A stretch of DNA of 64,000 bases, taken from positions 124,001 to 188,000 of the forward strand of contig NZ_MDEQ02000006.1 of the NCBI RefSeq assembly GCF_001883705.2, read 5' to 3'. This document shows, one piece after another, positions 25,562 through 33,354 of the stretch (the stretch's first letter is position 1; every line of letters starts with the position of its first letter). The notes under the pieces were generated by a model that did no database searches, had not been told where the DNA came from, and was given only the letters and a program-made list of their open reading frames with translations. The stretch is from Burkholderia catarinensis. GTDB lineage: Bacteria; Pseudomonadota; Gammaproteobacteria; Burkholderiales; Burkholderiaceae. Position numbers and translations under genes: made by a program.

Positions 25562-26767
25562 TCAGGTCGGATACGGTGTGGAAGGGACCGCGTCGTCCAG
25601 CACGCGGCGCGTGTGCCGCGCGATCATCAGGTTCTCGTCGGTCGGGATCACGCGCACTGTCACGCGTGACGCGTCGCTCGAAATCACCGGCAGGCCGGCG
25701 GCGTTCGCCGCGTCGTCGAGCACGACGCCGAGCCACGCCGCACGGCTGCAGATCCGTTCGCGCACGCGCGGCGCGTGCTCGCCGATGCCCGCCGTGAACA
25801 CGAGCGTGTCGAGACCACCGAGCACGCCGGCCAGCGCGGCGAGTTCGCGGGCCGCGCGATACGCGAACAGCTCGACCGCGTGCGCGGCCGACGGTGCGTC
25901 GCTCGCGAGCAGCGTGCGCATGTCGCTCGACACGCCGGACACGCCGAGCAAGCCCGATTCCTCGTAGATCAGATGCTCGACCTCGTCGAGCGACCGGCCC
26001 TCGTGACGCTGCAGGTACAGGATCACGCCCGGATCCAGCGCGCCCGTGCGCGTGCCCATCGGCAGCCCGTCAACGGCCGTGAACCCCATCGTCGTCGCGA
26101 CGCTGCGGCCGTTCGCGAGCGCGCACAGGCTCGCGCCGTTGCCGAGGTGCGCGACAACCGTCCGGCGCTGCACCCACGACGGATCGAGCCCCGCGAGCGC
26201 CGTCGCGATGTACTCGTACGACAGCCCGTGGAAACCGTAGCGCACGATCCCCTGCTCGGTCAGCGCGCGCGGCAACGCGAACTCCCGTTCGAGCGCCGGC
26301 ACCGTCGAATGGAACGCGGTGTCGAAACACGCGACCTGCGGCAGGTCCGGCGCAACCGCGGCGACCGCGCGAATCGCCTCGACGTGATGCGGCTGGTGCA
26401 ACGGCGCGAGCGGCGAAAGCGACGCAATCGCATCGAGCACGCGCGCGTCGATCCGCACCGGCGCGGTGAAATCCGGGCCGCCATGCACGACCCGGTGCCC
26501 GACGCCGTCGAACGCGGCCTCCCGCCCGACGTGAGCCGCGAACCACGCGTGCAGCGCTTCGATCGCGCCTTGATGCCCCGGTCGCGCGACGGGGCTGTCG
26601 GCGAGCGTCGCGCCATGCGCGTCGGCCACGAACAGATGCGGTGCGCCATGCAGGCCCTCGACCTGCCCGTGCAGGCCCGCATCGAGCGAGCGATCCTCGC
26701 GCGTGTCGTAGACCGAGAACTTGAGGCTCGACGAGCCGGCGTTGAGCACCAGGACGGGATGTCGCAT
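25562..26767 (-). CDS. ackA: Acetate kinase
   Basis: 401 aa; makes ATP and acetate from acetyl phosphate. N-terminal signature VLVLNAGSSSLKFSVY (5-20), the HRVVHGG block (about 90-96), the second kinase signature GFHGLSYEYIA and the phosphate-binding HLGNGASLCA, and C-terminal FTAGIGEHAP. ATG at 26767, 10 bp after the pta stop, so it forms one operon with pta. The partners suggest fermentative or low-oxygen energy metabolism. Confidence 0.96.
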   Translation of the reverse strand: MRHPVLVLNAGSSSLKFSVYDTREDRSLDAGLHGQVEGLHGAPHLFVADAHGATLADSPVARPGHQGAIEALHAWFAAHVGREAAFDGVGHRVVHGGPDFTAPVRIDARVLDAIASLSPLAPLHQPHHVEAIRAVAAVAPDLPQVACFDTAFHSTVPALEREFALPRALTEQGIVRYGFHGLSYEYIATALAGLDPSWVQRRTVVAHLGNGASLCALANGRSVATTMGFTAVDGLPMGTRTGALDPGVILYLQRHEGRSLDEVEHLIYEESGLLGVSGVSSDMRTLLASDAPSAAHAVELFAYRAARELAALAGVLGGLDTLVFTAGIGEHAPRVRERICSRAAWLGVVLDDAANAAGLPVISSDASRVTVRVIPTDENLMIARHTRRVLDDAVPSTPYPT

Positions 26768-26777
26768 CGCAGCCCCG

Positions 26778-27749
26778 TCAGTGTGCGTCGGCCGCAACCG
26801 CCGGCGCGGCCACGGGCGCCGCCGTGGCGCGCGCCGCCTCCGCGACGAGCGCTGCGACCGCGCAGCTCGCCAGGCGCGTGCGTTCGCTGTCGGCGCGACT
26901 CGTCAGGATCACCGGCACGCGCGCGCCGAGCACGATGCCCGCCGCATCGGCATTCGCCAGGTACGTCAACTCCTTCGCGAGCATGTTGCCGGCCTCGAGG
27001 TCGGGCGCGAGGAGGATGTCCGCATCGCCCGCGACCGCGGAACCGAGATGCTTGAGCCGCGCGGCTTCCGGGCTGATCGCGTTGTCGAGCGCGAGCGGCC
27101 CGTCTAGCAGCGCGCCGGTGATCTGGCCGCGCTCGGCCATCTTGCACAGCGCGGCCGCGTCGAGCGTCGACGGCAGCTTCGAGCTGACCGTCTCGACCGC
27201 CGACAGGATCGCCACCTTCGGCCGGGCGACGCCGAGCGCGTGCGCGAGATCGATCGCGTTCTGCACGATATCGGCCTTCTGCTCGAGCGTCGGACGGATA
27301 TTGACGGCCGCGTCGGTGATGAACAGCGGCTTGTGGTAAGTCGGCACGTCCATGATGAACACGTGGCTCAGGCGCCGCCCGGTACGCAACCCCATGTCGG
27401 CGCGCACCACTTCCTCCAGCAACTCGTCGGTATGCAGGCTGCCTTTCATCAGCGCCTGCGCGTCGCCCGCGCGCACCAGCTCGACGGCGCGCGCGGCCGA
27501 CGCGTGACTGTGCGGCGCATCGACAAGCCGATAACCGGACAGGTCGATGTCGAGCGTCGCGGCGAGCGCCGTGATCCGCGCCGTCGGACCGACCAGGATG
27601 GGCACGACGATACCGGCCCGCGCGGCGGCGACGGCCGCGTGCAGCGATACCTCATCGCAAGGATGCGCGACCGCGACCGTCACCGGGCGTAATGCACGGC
27701 AACGCGCAATCAGCGCTTCGTATTTCTGATGCGTACGGAAATCGGTCAT
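26778..27749 (-). CDS. pta: Phosphate acetyltransferase (Pta/Ptb family, short form)
   Basis: 323 aa, PTA_PTB family (single catalytic domain, as in phosphotransbutyrylase or short Pta). Motifs seen include VPILVGP, ALMKGSLHTDELL, GRRLSHVFIMDVP and DAAVNIRPTLEQKADIVQNA. It converts acetyl-CoA and phosphate to acetyl phosphate for the downstream acetate kinase. ATG at 27749 with AAGGGG 9 nt upstream. First gene of the pta-ackA-PhaC-fabI operon behind an FNR-type site. Use of butyryl-CoA instead of acetyl-CoA cannot be excluded. Confidence 0.92.
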   Translation of the reverse strand: MTDFRTHQKYEALIARCRALRPVTVAVAHPCDEVSLHAAVAAARAGIVVPILVGPTARITALAATLDIDLSGYRLVDAPHSHASAARAVELVRAGDAQALMKGSLHTDELLEEVVRADMGLRTGRRLSHVFIMDVPTYHKPLFITDAAVNIRPTLEQKADIVQNAIDLAHALGVARPKVAILSAVETVSSKLPSTLDAAALCKMAERGQITGALLDGPLALDNAISPEAARLKHLGSAVAGDADILLAPDLEAGNMLAKELTYLANADAAGIVLGARVPVILTSRADSERTRLASCAVAALVAEAARATAAPVAAPAVAADAH

Positions 27750-27774
27750 CGACTACCCCTTCGCAAGGATCACG

Positions 27775-27823
27775 TGAACGCATTCTGGTGCGTGACGGGA
27801 CGAGATCGTTTGATTCTCGTCAA
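27775..27823 (-). promoter_or_regulatory. FNR/ANR box and class II promoter of the pta operon
   Basis: TTGATTCTCGTCAA at 27810-27823 matches the FNR/ANR consensus TTGAT-N4-ATCAA with one mismatch. On the minus strand a CAGAAT -10 lies at 27787-27782, exactly 22 bp from the box, which puts the box at about -41.5, the class II activator position, with a start at about 27775 and ATG at 27749. It may also act on the divergent atpG side. Confidence 0.7.
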
Positions 27824-27896
27824 TCGTTTCAGGTGAAGTCCCGATAGCATGAAACCGCACGATGACATTCGGATGGCCACGACGCCCCCCCCTGAC

Positions 27897-28766
27897 ATGC
27901 ACACACGCGAAATCCGCTCGAAGATCGCCAGTACCTCGTCCACGCGCAAGATCACCAAGGCGATGGAAATGATGGCGCGCACCAAGATGGCGAGCGCGCA
28001 GCGGCGCGCGCGCGAGTTCCGCCCGTACGCGGCGCGCATCGGCGCGATGGCCGAACGCGTGCTGCGCGACCGGCCCGACCACGCATCGGCGCTGATGGCG
28101 CGACGTGAGACCGTGCGCCGCGTCGGCCTGATCGTCGTCAGCACCGATCGCGGGCTGTGCGGCCCGCTCAATGCGCGGCTGCTCGTCGAATGCGTGGATG
28201 CGCTCCAACGCTGGGACCAGGCCGGCGTCGCATGCGAACTGAGCGTGATCGGCGCGCGCGGCATCGCGCCGCTGCTGCGCCACGGCGCGACCATCACGGC
28301 ACGTGCGAGCGGCCTGGCCGCCGAGCCGCACTTCGAGCAGTTGCTCGGCGCGCTGCTCGTGCCGTTGACCGCGTTCGTCAACGGCGAGCTCGACGAAGTG
28401 CACGTCGCGTACAACCGGCTGACGAGCCCGCTCGCGTACGAGCCGCGAATCGATGCGATGCTGCCGATCGCGGGGCTCGACACCGGCACACCGTCCGACG
28501 GCGCGATCGCGTCCGACTATCTGTACGAGCCCGCGTCCAAACCGGTCGTGGACACGTTGCTGCTGCGCTACGTCGAGGCGACGCTCTATCAGGCCGTCGT
28601 CGAAAACTACGCGTGCGAGCAATGTGCGCGGATGTTCAGCATGCAGACCGCGACGGACAACGCCGACCGCGTGTTGCGCGAACTGCGGCACCTGTACCAG
28701 AAGACGCGACAGGCGCAGATCACCACCGAGCTGTGCGAAATCGTCGCCGGCGCGGCGGCGGTCTGA
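27897..28766 (+). CDS. atpG: Orphan F1-ATPase gamma subunit
   Basis: 289 aa from the ATG at 27897 (HTREIRSKIASTSSTRKITK), aligning with the start of canonical gamma subunits; ATGs at 27849 and 27876 would add 16 or 7 residues. The conserved N-terminal helix RKITKAMEMMARTKM and C-terminal rotor helix DNADRVLRELRHLYQKTRQA are present, as is STDRGLCGPLN. Normally gamma lies between alpha and beta in the atp operon; here only epsilon follows and no alpha, beta or membrane subunit is in the window. Shares the FNR-box region with pta. Confidence 0.88.
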   Translation: MHTREIRSKIASTSSTRKITKAMEMMARTKMASAQRRAREFRPYAARIGAMAERVLRDRPDHASALMARRETVRRVGLIVVSTDRGLCGPLNARLLVECVDALQRWDQAGVACELSVIGARGIAPLLRHGATITARASGLAAEPHFEQLLGALLVPLTAFVNGELDEVHVAYNRLTSPLAYEPRIDAMLPIAGLDTGTPSDGAIASDYLYEPASKPVVDTLLLRYVEATLYQAVVENYACEQCARMFSMQTATDNADRVLRELRHLYQKTRQAQITTELCEIVAGAAAV

Positions 28767-28776
28767 AGGAGTGCAA

Positions 28777-29235
28777 ATGAAGACGTCGATGAGGCTCGAC
28801 ATCGTGAGCGTGGAAGCGGTGCTGTATGCCGGCGACGCGCATTTCGTCGTCGTCCCGGGGGAAAGTGGAGAACTGGGGATCTACCCGCACCACGCGCCGC
28901 TGCTCACGCGGATCCGGCCGGGGGTCGTGATGCTCGTCGACGCGCCGACCGGCGAACATCGCCGCCTCCTCGTCGCGGGCGGCGTGCTGGAGGTCAGCCG
29001 CGACGGCGTGACGCTGATCGCCGATCACGCGCTGCGCACGCCCGAACTCGACGATCTGCGCGCACGCGAAGCGCGGCATGCGGCCGACGACTGGCGCCAG
29101 CGCTACGCGCACGAAAACCGGCGCGCATTCGATTTCGCGTCGGCCCGCGCGGAATTGATGGATGAAATCCGGCGCTTCTTCGCGATGGCGATGCGGCACC
29201 AGGCGCCGCACGACAAACCGGGCAGCGCCGGCTAG
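28777..29235 (+). CDS. atpC: Orphan F1-ATPase epsilon subunit
   Basis: 152 aa, starting 10 bp after atpG behind AAGGAG. The N-terminal beta-sandwich has the family pattern VVVPGESGELGIYPHHAPLL (about 26-45), followed by the two-helix C-terminal part in which inhibition of rotation resides (85-140), here somewhat extended. With gamma it would form the central stalk of F1. The pair without the rest of the enzyme suggests an accessory set that substitutes for or modifies housekeeping subunits; this is inference. Confidence 0.88.
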   Translation: MKTSMRLDIVSVEAVLYAGDAHFVVVPGESGELGIYPHHAPLLTRIRPGVVMLVDAPTGEHRRLLVAGGVLEVSRDGVTLIADHALRTPELDDLRAREARHAADDWRQRYAHENRRAFDFASARAELMDEIRRFFAMAMRHQAPHDKPGSAG

Positions 29236-29258
29236 ACACCGGCTCCGGTGCCGCCCGC

Positions 29259-29477
29259 TCAGTCGCGCAGCTTGCGAAAACGCGGCGTGCCGTCTTCGAG
29301 ATTGCCGTTGAACATCGCTTCCGGCCGCACCCACAGGCCGCGTGCATGCGGCCACAAGTGCTCGTACACGACCACCGATTCCTCGGTTTCGGAATGGCGG
29401 GCAACGCCGATGTAGCGGTACAGCCCGCCCTTGTAGTGGCGATGCGTCGCGAGTTGTTCGGCTTCCTGTTCGGTCAT
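29259..29477 (-). CDS. DUF1653 family protein
   Basis: 72 aa with the DUF1653 pattern HRHYKGGLYRYIGVARHSET (12-31), VVVYEHL and LWVRPEAMF. These small cytoplasmic proteins fold as a compact beta domain and are of unknown function; some are fused to or near metabolic enzymes. ATG at 29477. Convergent with atpC. Confidence 0.85.
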   Translation of the reverse strand: MTEQEAEQLATHRHYKGGLYRYIGVARHSETEESVVVYEHLWPHARGLWVRPEAMFNGNLEDGTPRFRKLRD

Positions 29478-29534
29478 GGTGTGCTTCTCTTCGGCAAAAA
29501 CGGAAAACGCGTATTGTATGCGCTGCGCCGCGCG

Positions 29535-29978
29535 TCAGCGTTTCGCGTAGATGTCGGGGCGGCGAATCTCCATCAGCCGCTCGGGATTCGCGGACGGCCC
29601 GAAGCCGACCGGCCGGTACAGCGCGTGCGCGTCGGTCGTCACGAGCATGATGCGGCGCAGCCGCTGCACCATCTCCTGCGCGAACACGTGATCGATCAGC
29701 GCGCGGCCGTAGCCGTGGCCGCGTTCGGCCGGCAGCACGAATACGTCGCACAGGTACGCGAACGTCGCATGATCGGTGACGAGCCGCGCGAACCCGACGA
29801 GCCGGTCGCCGACATACGCGCCGAAGCACAGCGAACCCTCGATCGCCCGCTCGACCACGTCACGCGGAATGCCCTGCGACCAGTACGCGTCGCGATGCAG
29901 GAACTCGAAGATCGCGTCGACGTCGAGTTCGCGCTTGTCGGTGGAAAATCTCAGCGTGGCGGGGGTGGCTGCGGGCAC
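29535..29978 (-). CDS. GNAT-family N-acetyltransferase
   Basis: 147 aa, starting at a GTG (29978) with GGAG 7 nt upstream. The acetyl-CoA binding motif is seen as VLPAERGHGYGRALIDHVF (about 81-99), preceded by FAYLCDVF, the usual motif D/A arrangement. Substrate unknown; the 'YWSQGIPRDVVERAI' start is typical of a large bacterial GNAT subgroup. Confidence 0.88.
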   Translation of the reverse strand: MPAATPATLRFSTDKRELDVDAIFEFLHRDAYWSQGIPRDVVERAIEGSLCFGAYVGDRLVGFARLVTDHATFAYLCDVFVLPAERGHGYGRALIDHVFAQEMVQRLRRIMLVTTDAHALYRPVGFGPSANPERLMEIRRPDIYAKR

Positions 29979-30165
29979 GTCTGTTCTCCGGTCGGGGGCG
30001 GAAGGCGGAGCGTTGACGATACCGCGCCGGGCGGAGGGTTACAAGGGACACCGCCAATCCGCCGCGGCCAAACGGATGCGCATCGTCTTGCCGGATGGCG
30101 ACGAGCAACCGCGCACGGCCATTACAAGACTCGTACAACAACCCGTACACGTTTTTCGACAGTGC

Positions 30166-30192
30166 TATACTTGTACCGTTATATGTACAAGT
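30166..30192 (+). promoter_or_regulatory. Promoter and operator of the yefM-yoeB pair
   Basis: An extended -10 (TGCTATACT, hexamer 30166-30171) is overlapped by a perfect palindrome: ACTTGTAC (30169-30176), 8 bp, GTACAAGT (30185-30192). The TGTAC core is the known YefM recognition sequence, so this is probably the autoregulatory operator. Confidence 0.75.
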
Positions 30193-30202
30193 GAGGCAAA
30201 TC

Positions 30203-30463
30203 ATGCGCACGATTCATTTTTCGGATGCTCGCGGCAATCTGAAGACCGTCATCGACCAGGTCGTCGACGACGCGGACGTGACGCTCATCACGCGTCGCGA
30301 TGCACCGAACGCCGTCATCATGTCGCAGGACTACTACGACAGCCTGATGGAGACGGTTCACTTGCTGCGCTCGCCCGCCAACGTCGCCCATCTCGAACGC
30401 TCGATCGCACAACTGCGCAAGGGCAAGGCGAAAGAACACAAGCTCGCCGAGGATGATGAATGA
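30203..30463 (+). CDS. yefM: Type II antitoxin YefM (Phd/YefM family)
   Basis: 86 aa. N-terminal Phd/YefM DNA-binding fold (IHFSDARGNLKTVIDQVVDD, RRDAPNAVIMSQDYYDSLME) and a charged, flexible C-terminus that would wrap the toxin. It represses its own promoter through the palindrome overlapping the -10. ATG at 30203; its stop overlaps the yoeB start in an ATGA junction. Confidence 0.93.
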   Translation: MRTIHFSDARGNLKTVIDQVVDDADVTLITRRDAPNAVIMSQDYYDSLMETVHLLRSPANVAHLERSIAQLRKGKAKEHKLAEDDE

Positions 30464-30726
30464 GCGTACGCCGCGTGCTCTTTACTTCCGACGCGTGGGA
30501 CGACTATGTCTATTGGCAGGGGCAGGATCGCAAGACGCTCAAACGCATCAATCAGCTCATTCGCGAAGCGCAGCGAACACCGTTCGAAGGCATCGGCAAA
30601 CCCGAACCGTTGAAGGCCAATCTCTCCGGCTTCTGGTCGCGCCGTATCGACGACACGAACCGCCTGGTCTATGAAGCTGACGACCTTCAGATCAGCATCG
30701 TGTCCTGCCGCTACCACTACGAGTAG
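30460..30726 (+). CDS. yoeB: Toxin YoeB (Txe/YoeB ribosome-dependent mRNA interferase)
   Basis: 88 aa. The catalytic residues of E. coli YoeB (Glu46, Arg65, His83, Tyr84) have exact counterparts shifted by three: Glu49 in GKPEPLK, Arg68 in TNRLVY, and His86-Tyr87 in CRYHYE. All are intact, so the toxin should be active. It cleaves mRNA in the ribosomal A site and is neutralised by YefM, with which it is translationally coupled. Confidence 0.94.
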   Translation: MSVRRVLFTSDAWDDYVYWQGQDRKTLKRINQLIREAQRTPFEGIGKPEPLKANLSGFWSRRIDDTNRLVYEADDLQISIVSCRYHYE

Positions 30727-30756
30727 CGTCGCCCCACGCCTGCCGCCCTCCCCGAC

Positions 30757-30975
30757 TCACGGCGCCCGCAACGCGCGGCCGGCCTTGCAACGCTTTAGCG
30801 GCAGCGGCTGGGCCGCCACGCCGCCGGCCGAAGCGACGGAGTTGCGCGTGATGACTTCCGGCGGCTTCACGGCCGCATCCGGCGACCCGCTCGACACGAT
30901 CTCCGGCCCGTCGATGAGCCAGCCGAAGGAAGCCGTGCAGGCGACGGGCCTCGATTCGGCGACAATGTCGCTCAC
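30757..30975 (-). pseudogene. Possible small gene or gene remnant, unknown
   Basis: A 72-codon frame from a GTG at 30975 with typical Burkholderia codon use (for example the stretch encoding LIDGPEIVSSGSPDA). Its start is only 24 bp from the divergent HAD gene, leaving little room for two promoters, and I recognise no family, so it may be a remnant of a longer protein or a short hypothetical gene. Confidence 0.3.
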
Positions 30976-30999
30976 CCGATAAACCTGCCACGCCGCTTC

Positions 31000-31623
31000 A
31001 TGCCCTATCGTCTCATCGCATTCGACTTCGACGGCACGCTCGCCGATTCGCTCGACAGTTTTCTCGCGGCGCTGTCGGAAGCGTCACGCATGCACGGCTT
31101 TCGCGACGCCACGCCCGAATTGCGCCCGGCACTGCGCGGGATGTCGGCGCGCGACATCATCCGCGCGCTTGAGGTGCCGATGTGGAAAGTGCCGCGCGTG
31201 ACGATCGACATGCGCCGCCTGATGCGGCCGCGCGTTGCGCAAGTGATGCTGTTCCCCGGCGTCGACGAAACGTTCGACGCGCTCGCCGCGCGCGGCGTCC
31301 GCATCGCGATCGCCACGTCGAATACCGAAGACATCGTGCGCGACAGGCTCGGCCCGCGCGCTTGCCGCCGCGTCGATCATTTCGCATGCAGCATTCCGCT
31401 GTTCGGCAAGGCTCGTCGCCTGCGCGCGCTCGTTCGCGAGGCCGGCGTGCGCGCCGATGAAGTGCTGTATGTCGGCGACGAAATCCGCGACGCCGATGCG
31501 GCACGACGCGCGCACATCGCATTCCAGGGCGTCGCGTGGGGCTACACGGCGCCCGACGCGTTGCAGGCGCATTGCGCGACGCCGTTGCTGCCCCGCCTCG
31601 ACGCACTGCTCGATCGCGTGTGA
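31000..31623 (+). CDS. HAD-superfamily phosphatase (Gph-like)
   Basis: 207 aa. All HAD motifs are visible: motif I FDFDGTLADS (8-17, nucleophile Asp), motif II IATSNTE, motif III Lys in LFGKARRL, and motif IV VGDEIRDADAA. The alpha-helical cap between motifs I and II (subclass I) suggests a phosphoglycolate-phosphatase-like enzyme acting on a small phosphorylated metabolite. Substrate unknown. Confidence 0.9.
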   Translation: MPYRLIAFDFDGTLADSLDSFLAALSEASRMHGFRDATPELRPALRGMSARDIIRALEVPMWKVPRVTIDMRRLMRPRVAQVMLFPGVDETFDALAARGVRIAIATSNTEDIVRDRLGPRACRRVDHFACSIPLFGKARRLRALVREAGVRADEVLYVGDEIRDADAARRAHIAFQGVAWGYTAPDALQAHCATPLLPRLDALLDRV

Positions 31624-31895
31624 CGCTTTCACGCGCATCGCACGCTCGCGTCGGCACGTCGCTCGACGCGCACGACACGGCAACAGCCGCGACAACGGCA
31701 CGCCGATGAAATGCAGATGACACGCACGCGCATCTCATGCATTGCACGCGCCGCATGCGCGCAAAAATTGCCGACACCGCACGTGCATCAGGTACGCAAT
31801 ACCTGTCCGCGCGCGTGCCCACCGAATCGTCTTACCAACCGTTACACAAACCACAGCGCGGTTGCACCTGCTACCCGACCGCTCTCCTAGAATCA

Positions 31896-32002
31896 GTCGG
31901 GCCGGGAAACACTTCGACCGGCGCCGCGGCAGAGCGGCGGTCGAATCCGGCCCGGGCGCGCCCGGTCTCTCGCACAGCGACGGATCACTTGATCCGTTTT
32001 TT
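31896..32002 (+). ncRNA. Terminator-ended leader or small RNA upstream of the DUF4142 gene
   Basis: A TAGAAT -10-like hexamer at about 31889 is followed by three stems: TTCGACC..GGTCGAA extended by GCCGC/GCGGC, the palindrome CCGGGCGCGCCCGG, and ACGGATCA (31980-31987)/TGATCCGT (31990-31997) followed by six T. The last is a compact intrinsic terminator 30 bp before the gene. Either a small RNA ends here or transcription into the gene is attenuated. Confidence 0.45.
31980..32002 (+). terminator. Intrinsic terminator in front of the DUF4142 gene
   Basis: 8-bp inverted repeat with a 2-nt nominal loop (so probably a 6-nt loop in practice) followed by TTTTTT. It is read on the plus strand. It could also be the end of the HAD gene transcript 360 bp upstream, which is far for that purpose. 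Confidence 0.6.
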
Positions 32003-32031
32003 AACCAGAGCCCCGATCGAAAGGAGGTCAC

Positions 32032-32601
32032 ATGAACCGCTTTCCCCACATCTCGCGCCTTGCTTTGTCTGCCGCTGGCCTGCTTCTCGTCGCCGTGACG
32101 GCGACCGCGCAAACCGCACAGCCAGCGCCCGCCGCGCCGGCCGCCGCCGCGACGCGCATCCACGAAGCCGACCAGGCTTTCATCACGGACGGCACGAAAA
32201 CCATGTCGACGCAGCACGACGCGGCGCGCATCGCCGATGCGCGCACGTCGGACAGCCAGGTCAAGGCCTTCGCGCAACGCGTGTCGACCGACGATGAAAA
32301 GATCATCCAGGCGATGCGCGCGGCGAGCCCGCGCGGCGTCGACGTGCCGGCCAACGACCCCGACACGGCCATGCTGAGCAGCATCAAGAGCCTGCGCGGC
32401 GCCGAGTTCGACAAGGCGTATATCGAGCAGGTTGCGCTCGCCGGCCAGCAGAAGGCGATCTCGGCATTCCAGGCCGAAATCGCATCGGGCCGCGACACGA
32501 AGCTGAAGGAAGTCGCACGCCAGTCGCTGCCGATCCTGCAGGCGCACTATGCGGACGCGCAGAAGCTCGCGCAGCGTCACCACCTCGCATCGGCGCAGTA
32601 A
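32032..32601 (+). CDS. DUF4142 exported protein
   Basis: 189 aa. Signal peptide (about 1-26, ending TATAQ), then an alpha-helical DUF4142 domain (about 45-180) with ADQAFITDGTKTMSTQHDAA, KAFAQRV and DKAYIEQVALAGQQKAI. DUF4142 proteins are periplasmic ferritin-like helical bundles of unknown role, often induced by stress. Ribosome site AGGAGG 6 nt before the ATG is very strong. Confidence 0.9.
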   Translation: MNRFPHISRLALSAAGLLLVAVTATAQTAQPAPAAPAAAATRIHEADQAFITDGTKTMSTQHDAARIADARTSDSQVKAFAQRVSTDDEKIIQAMRAASPRGVDVPANDPDTAMLSSIKSLRGAEFDKAYIEQVALAGQQKAISAFQAEIASGRDTKLKEVARQSLPILQAHYADAQKLAQRHHLASAQ

Positions 32602-32676
32602 CGCGATGCAGCGCCGCGCCCCGCGCGCGGCGCACCGCTTCCCTTCCGGCGGCGCGACGCACGTCACGCATCACGC

Positions 32677-32697
32677 GTCACACGTCACACGTCACAC
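32677..32697. repeat. Short tandem repeat (GTCACAC)x3
   Basis: Three perfect tandem copies of GTCACAC, with degenerate related units on both sides, between two convergent genes. A possible slippage site; no gene is affected. Confidence 0.7.
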
Positions 32698-32698
32698 G

Positions 32699-33298
32699 TT
32701 ACGTCGCAAGCTTCGCCATCAACCGCGCACTCACCTCGGGCCATTCGTCGTCGATGATGCTGAAGCGCACCGAATTGCGCTTGCGGCCATCCGGCATGAT
32801 CCGTTCGTGACGCACGATCCCTTCCTGCTTCGCACCGAGCCGCAGGATCGCCGCGCGCGATTTCTCGTTCAGCTCGTCGGTCGTGAACTGCACGCGCACG
32901 CAGTGCAGCGTATCGAACGCATACGCCAGCAGCAGCCACTTCGCTTCGGTATTCGCGCGCGTGCGCTGCGCCGATTCGCTCAGCCACGTATGACCGATCT
33001 CGAGCTTGCGATTCTTGCGATCGATCTTCCAGAAGCGCGTGCTGCCGATCACACGGCCCGATGCGCGATCGACGATGACAAACGGCATCACGGTGCCGGC
33101 CGCGCGCCCCTGCAAGGCTGTATCGATGTACGCATCGATCGTCTCCGCGCCGGGCACGACCGTCACCTTCAGGTTCCACAACCGGCCGTCCGCGGCGGCA
33201 TCCAGCAGCGCCTGCCGGTCGGACGCTTCGAGCGGCCGCAGTTCGACGCGCGCGCCGGCGAGGGTCGGGGGTTCGAGGGAAGACGAAGCGTCGGTCAT
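32699..33298 (-). CDS. GNAT acetyltransferase, RimJ/RimL type
   Basis: 199 aa. Pattern of the RimJ/RimL/ribosomal-protein acetyltransferase group: ELRPLEASDRQALLDAAADG at the start, GSTRFWKIDRKNRKLEIGHTW in the middle, and NTEAKWLLLAYAFDTL with ELNEKSRAAILRLGA near the end, the last being the acetyl-CoA and substrate region. ATG at 33298 was chosen because the in-frame extension beyond it overlaps the LysR gene's region and lacks coding character. Substrate unknown. Confidence 0.88.
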   Translation of the reverse strand: MTDASSSLEPPTLAGARVELRPLEASDRQALLDAAADGRLWNLKVTVVPGAETIDAYIDTALQGRAAGTVMPFVIVDRASGRVIGSTRFWKIDRKNRKLEIGHTWLSESAQRTRANTEAKWLLLAYAFDTLHCVRVQFTTDELNEKSRAAILRLGAKQEGIVRHERIMPDGRKRNSVRFSIIDDEWPEVSARLMAKLAT

Positions 33299-33354
33299 GA
33301 CGAGGTTCCGGAAAATGAGGACAACGGCGGCGAAACGCCCATCATACGGCTGCG

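Noticed and set aside
32677..32697. Short GTCACAC repeats as a CRISPR-like array
   Set aside because: Units are 7 bp and directly adjacent without spacers; a simple tandem repeat.
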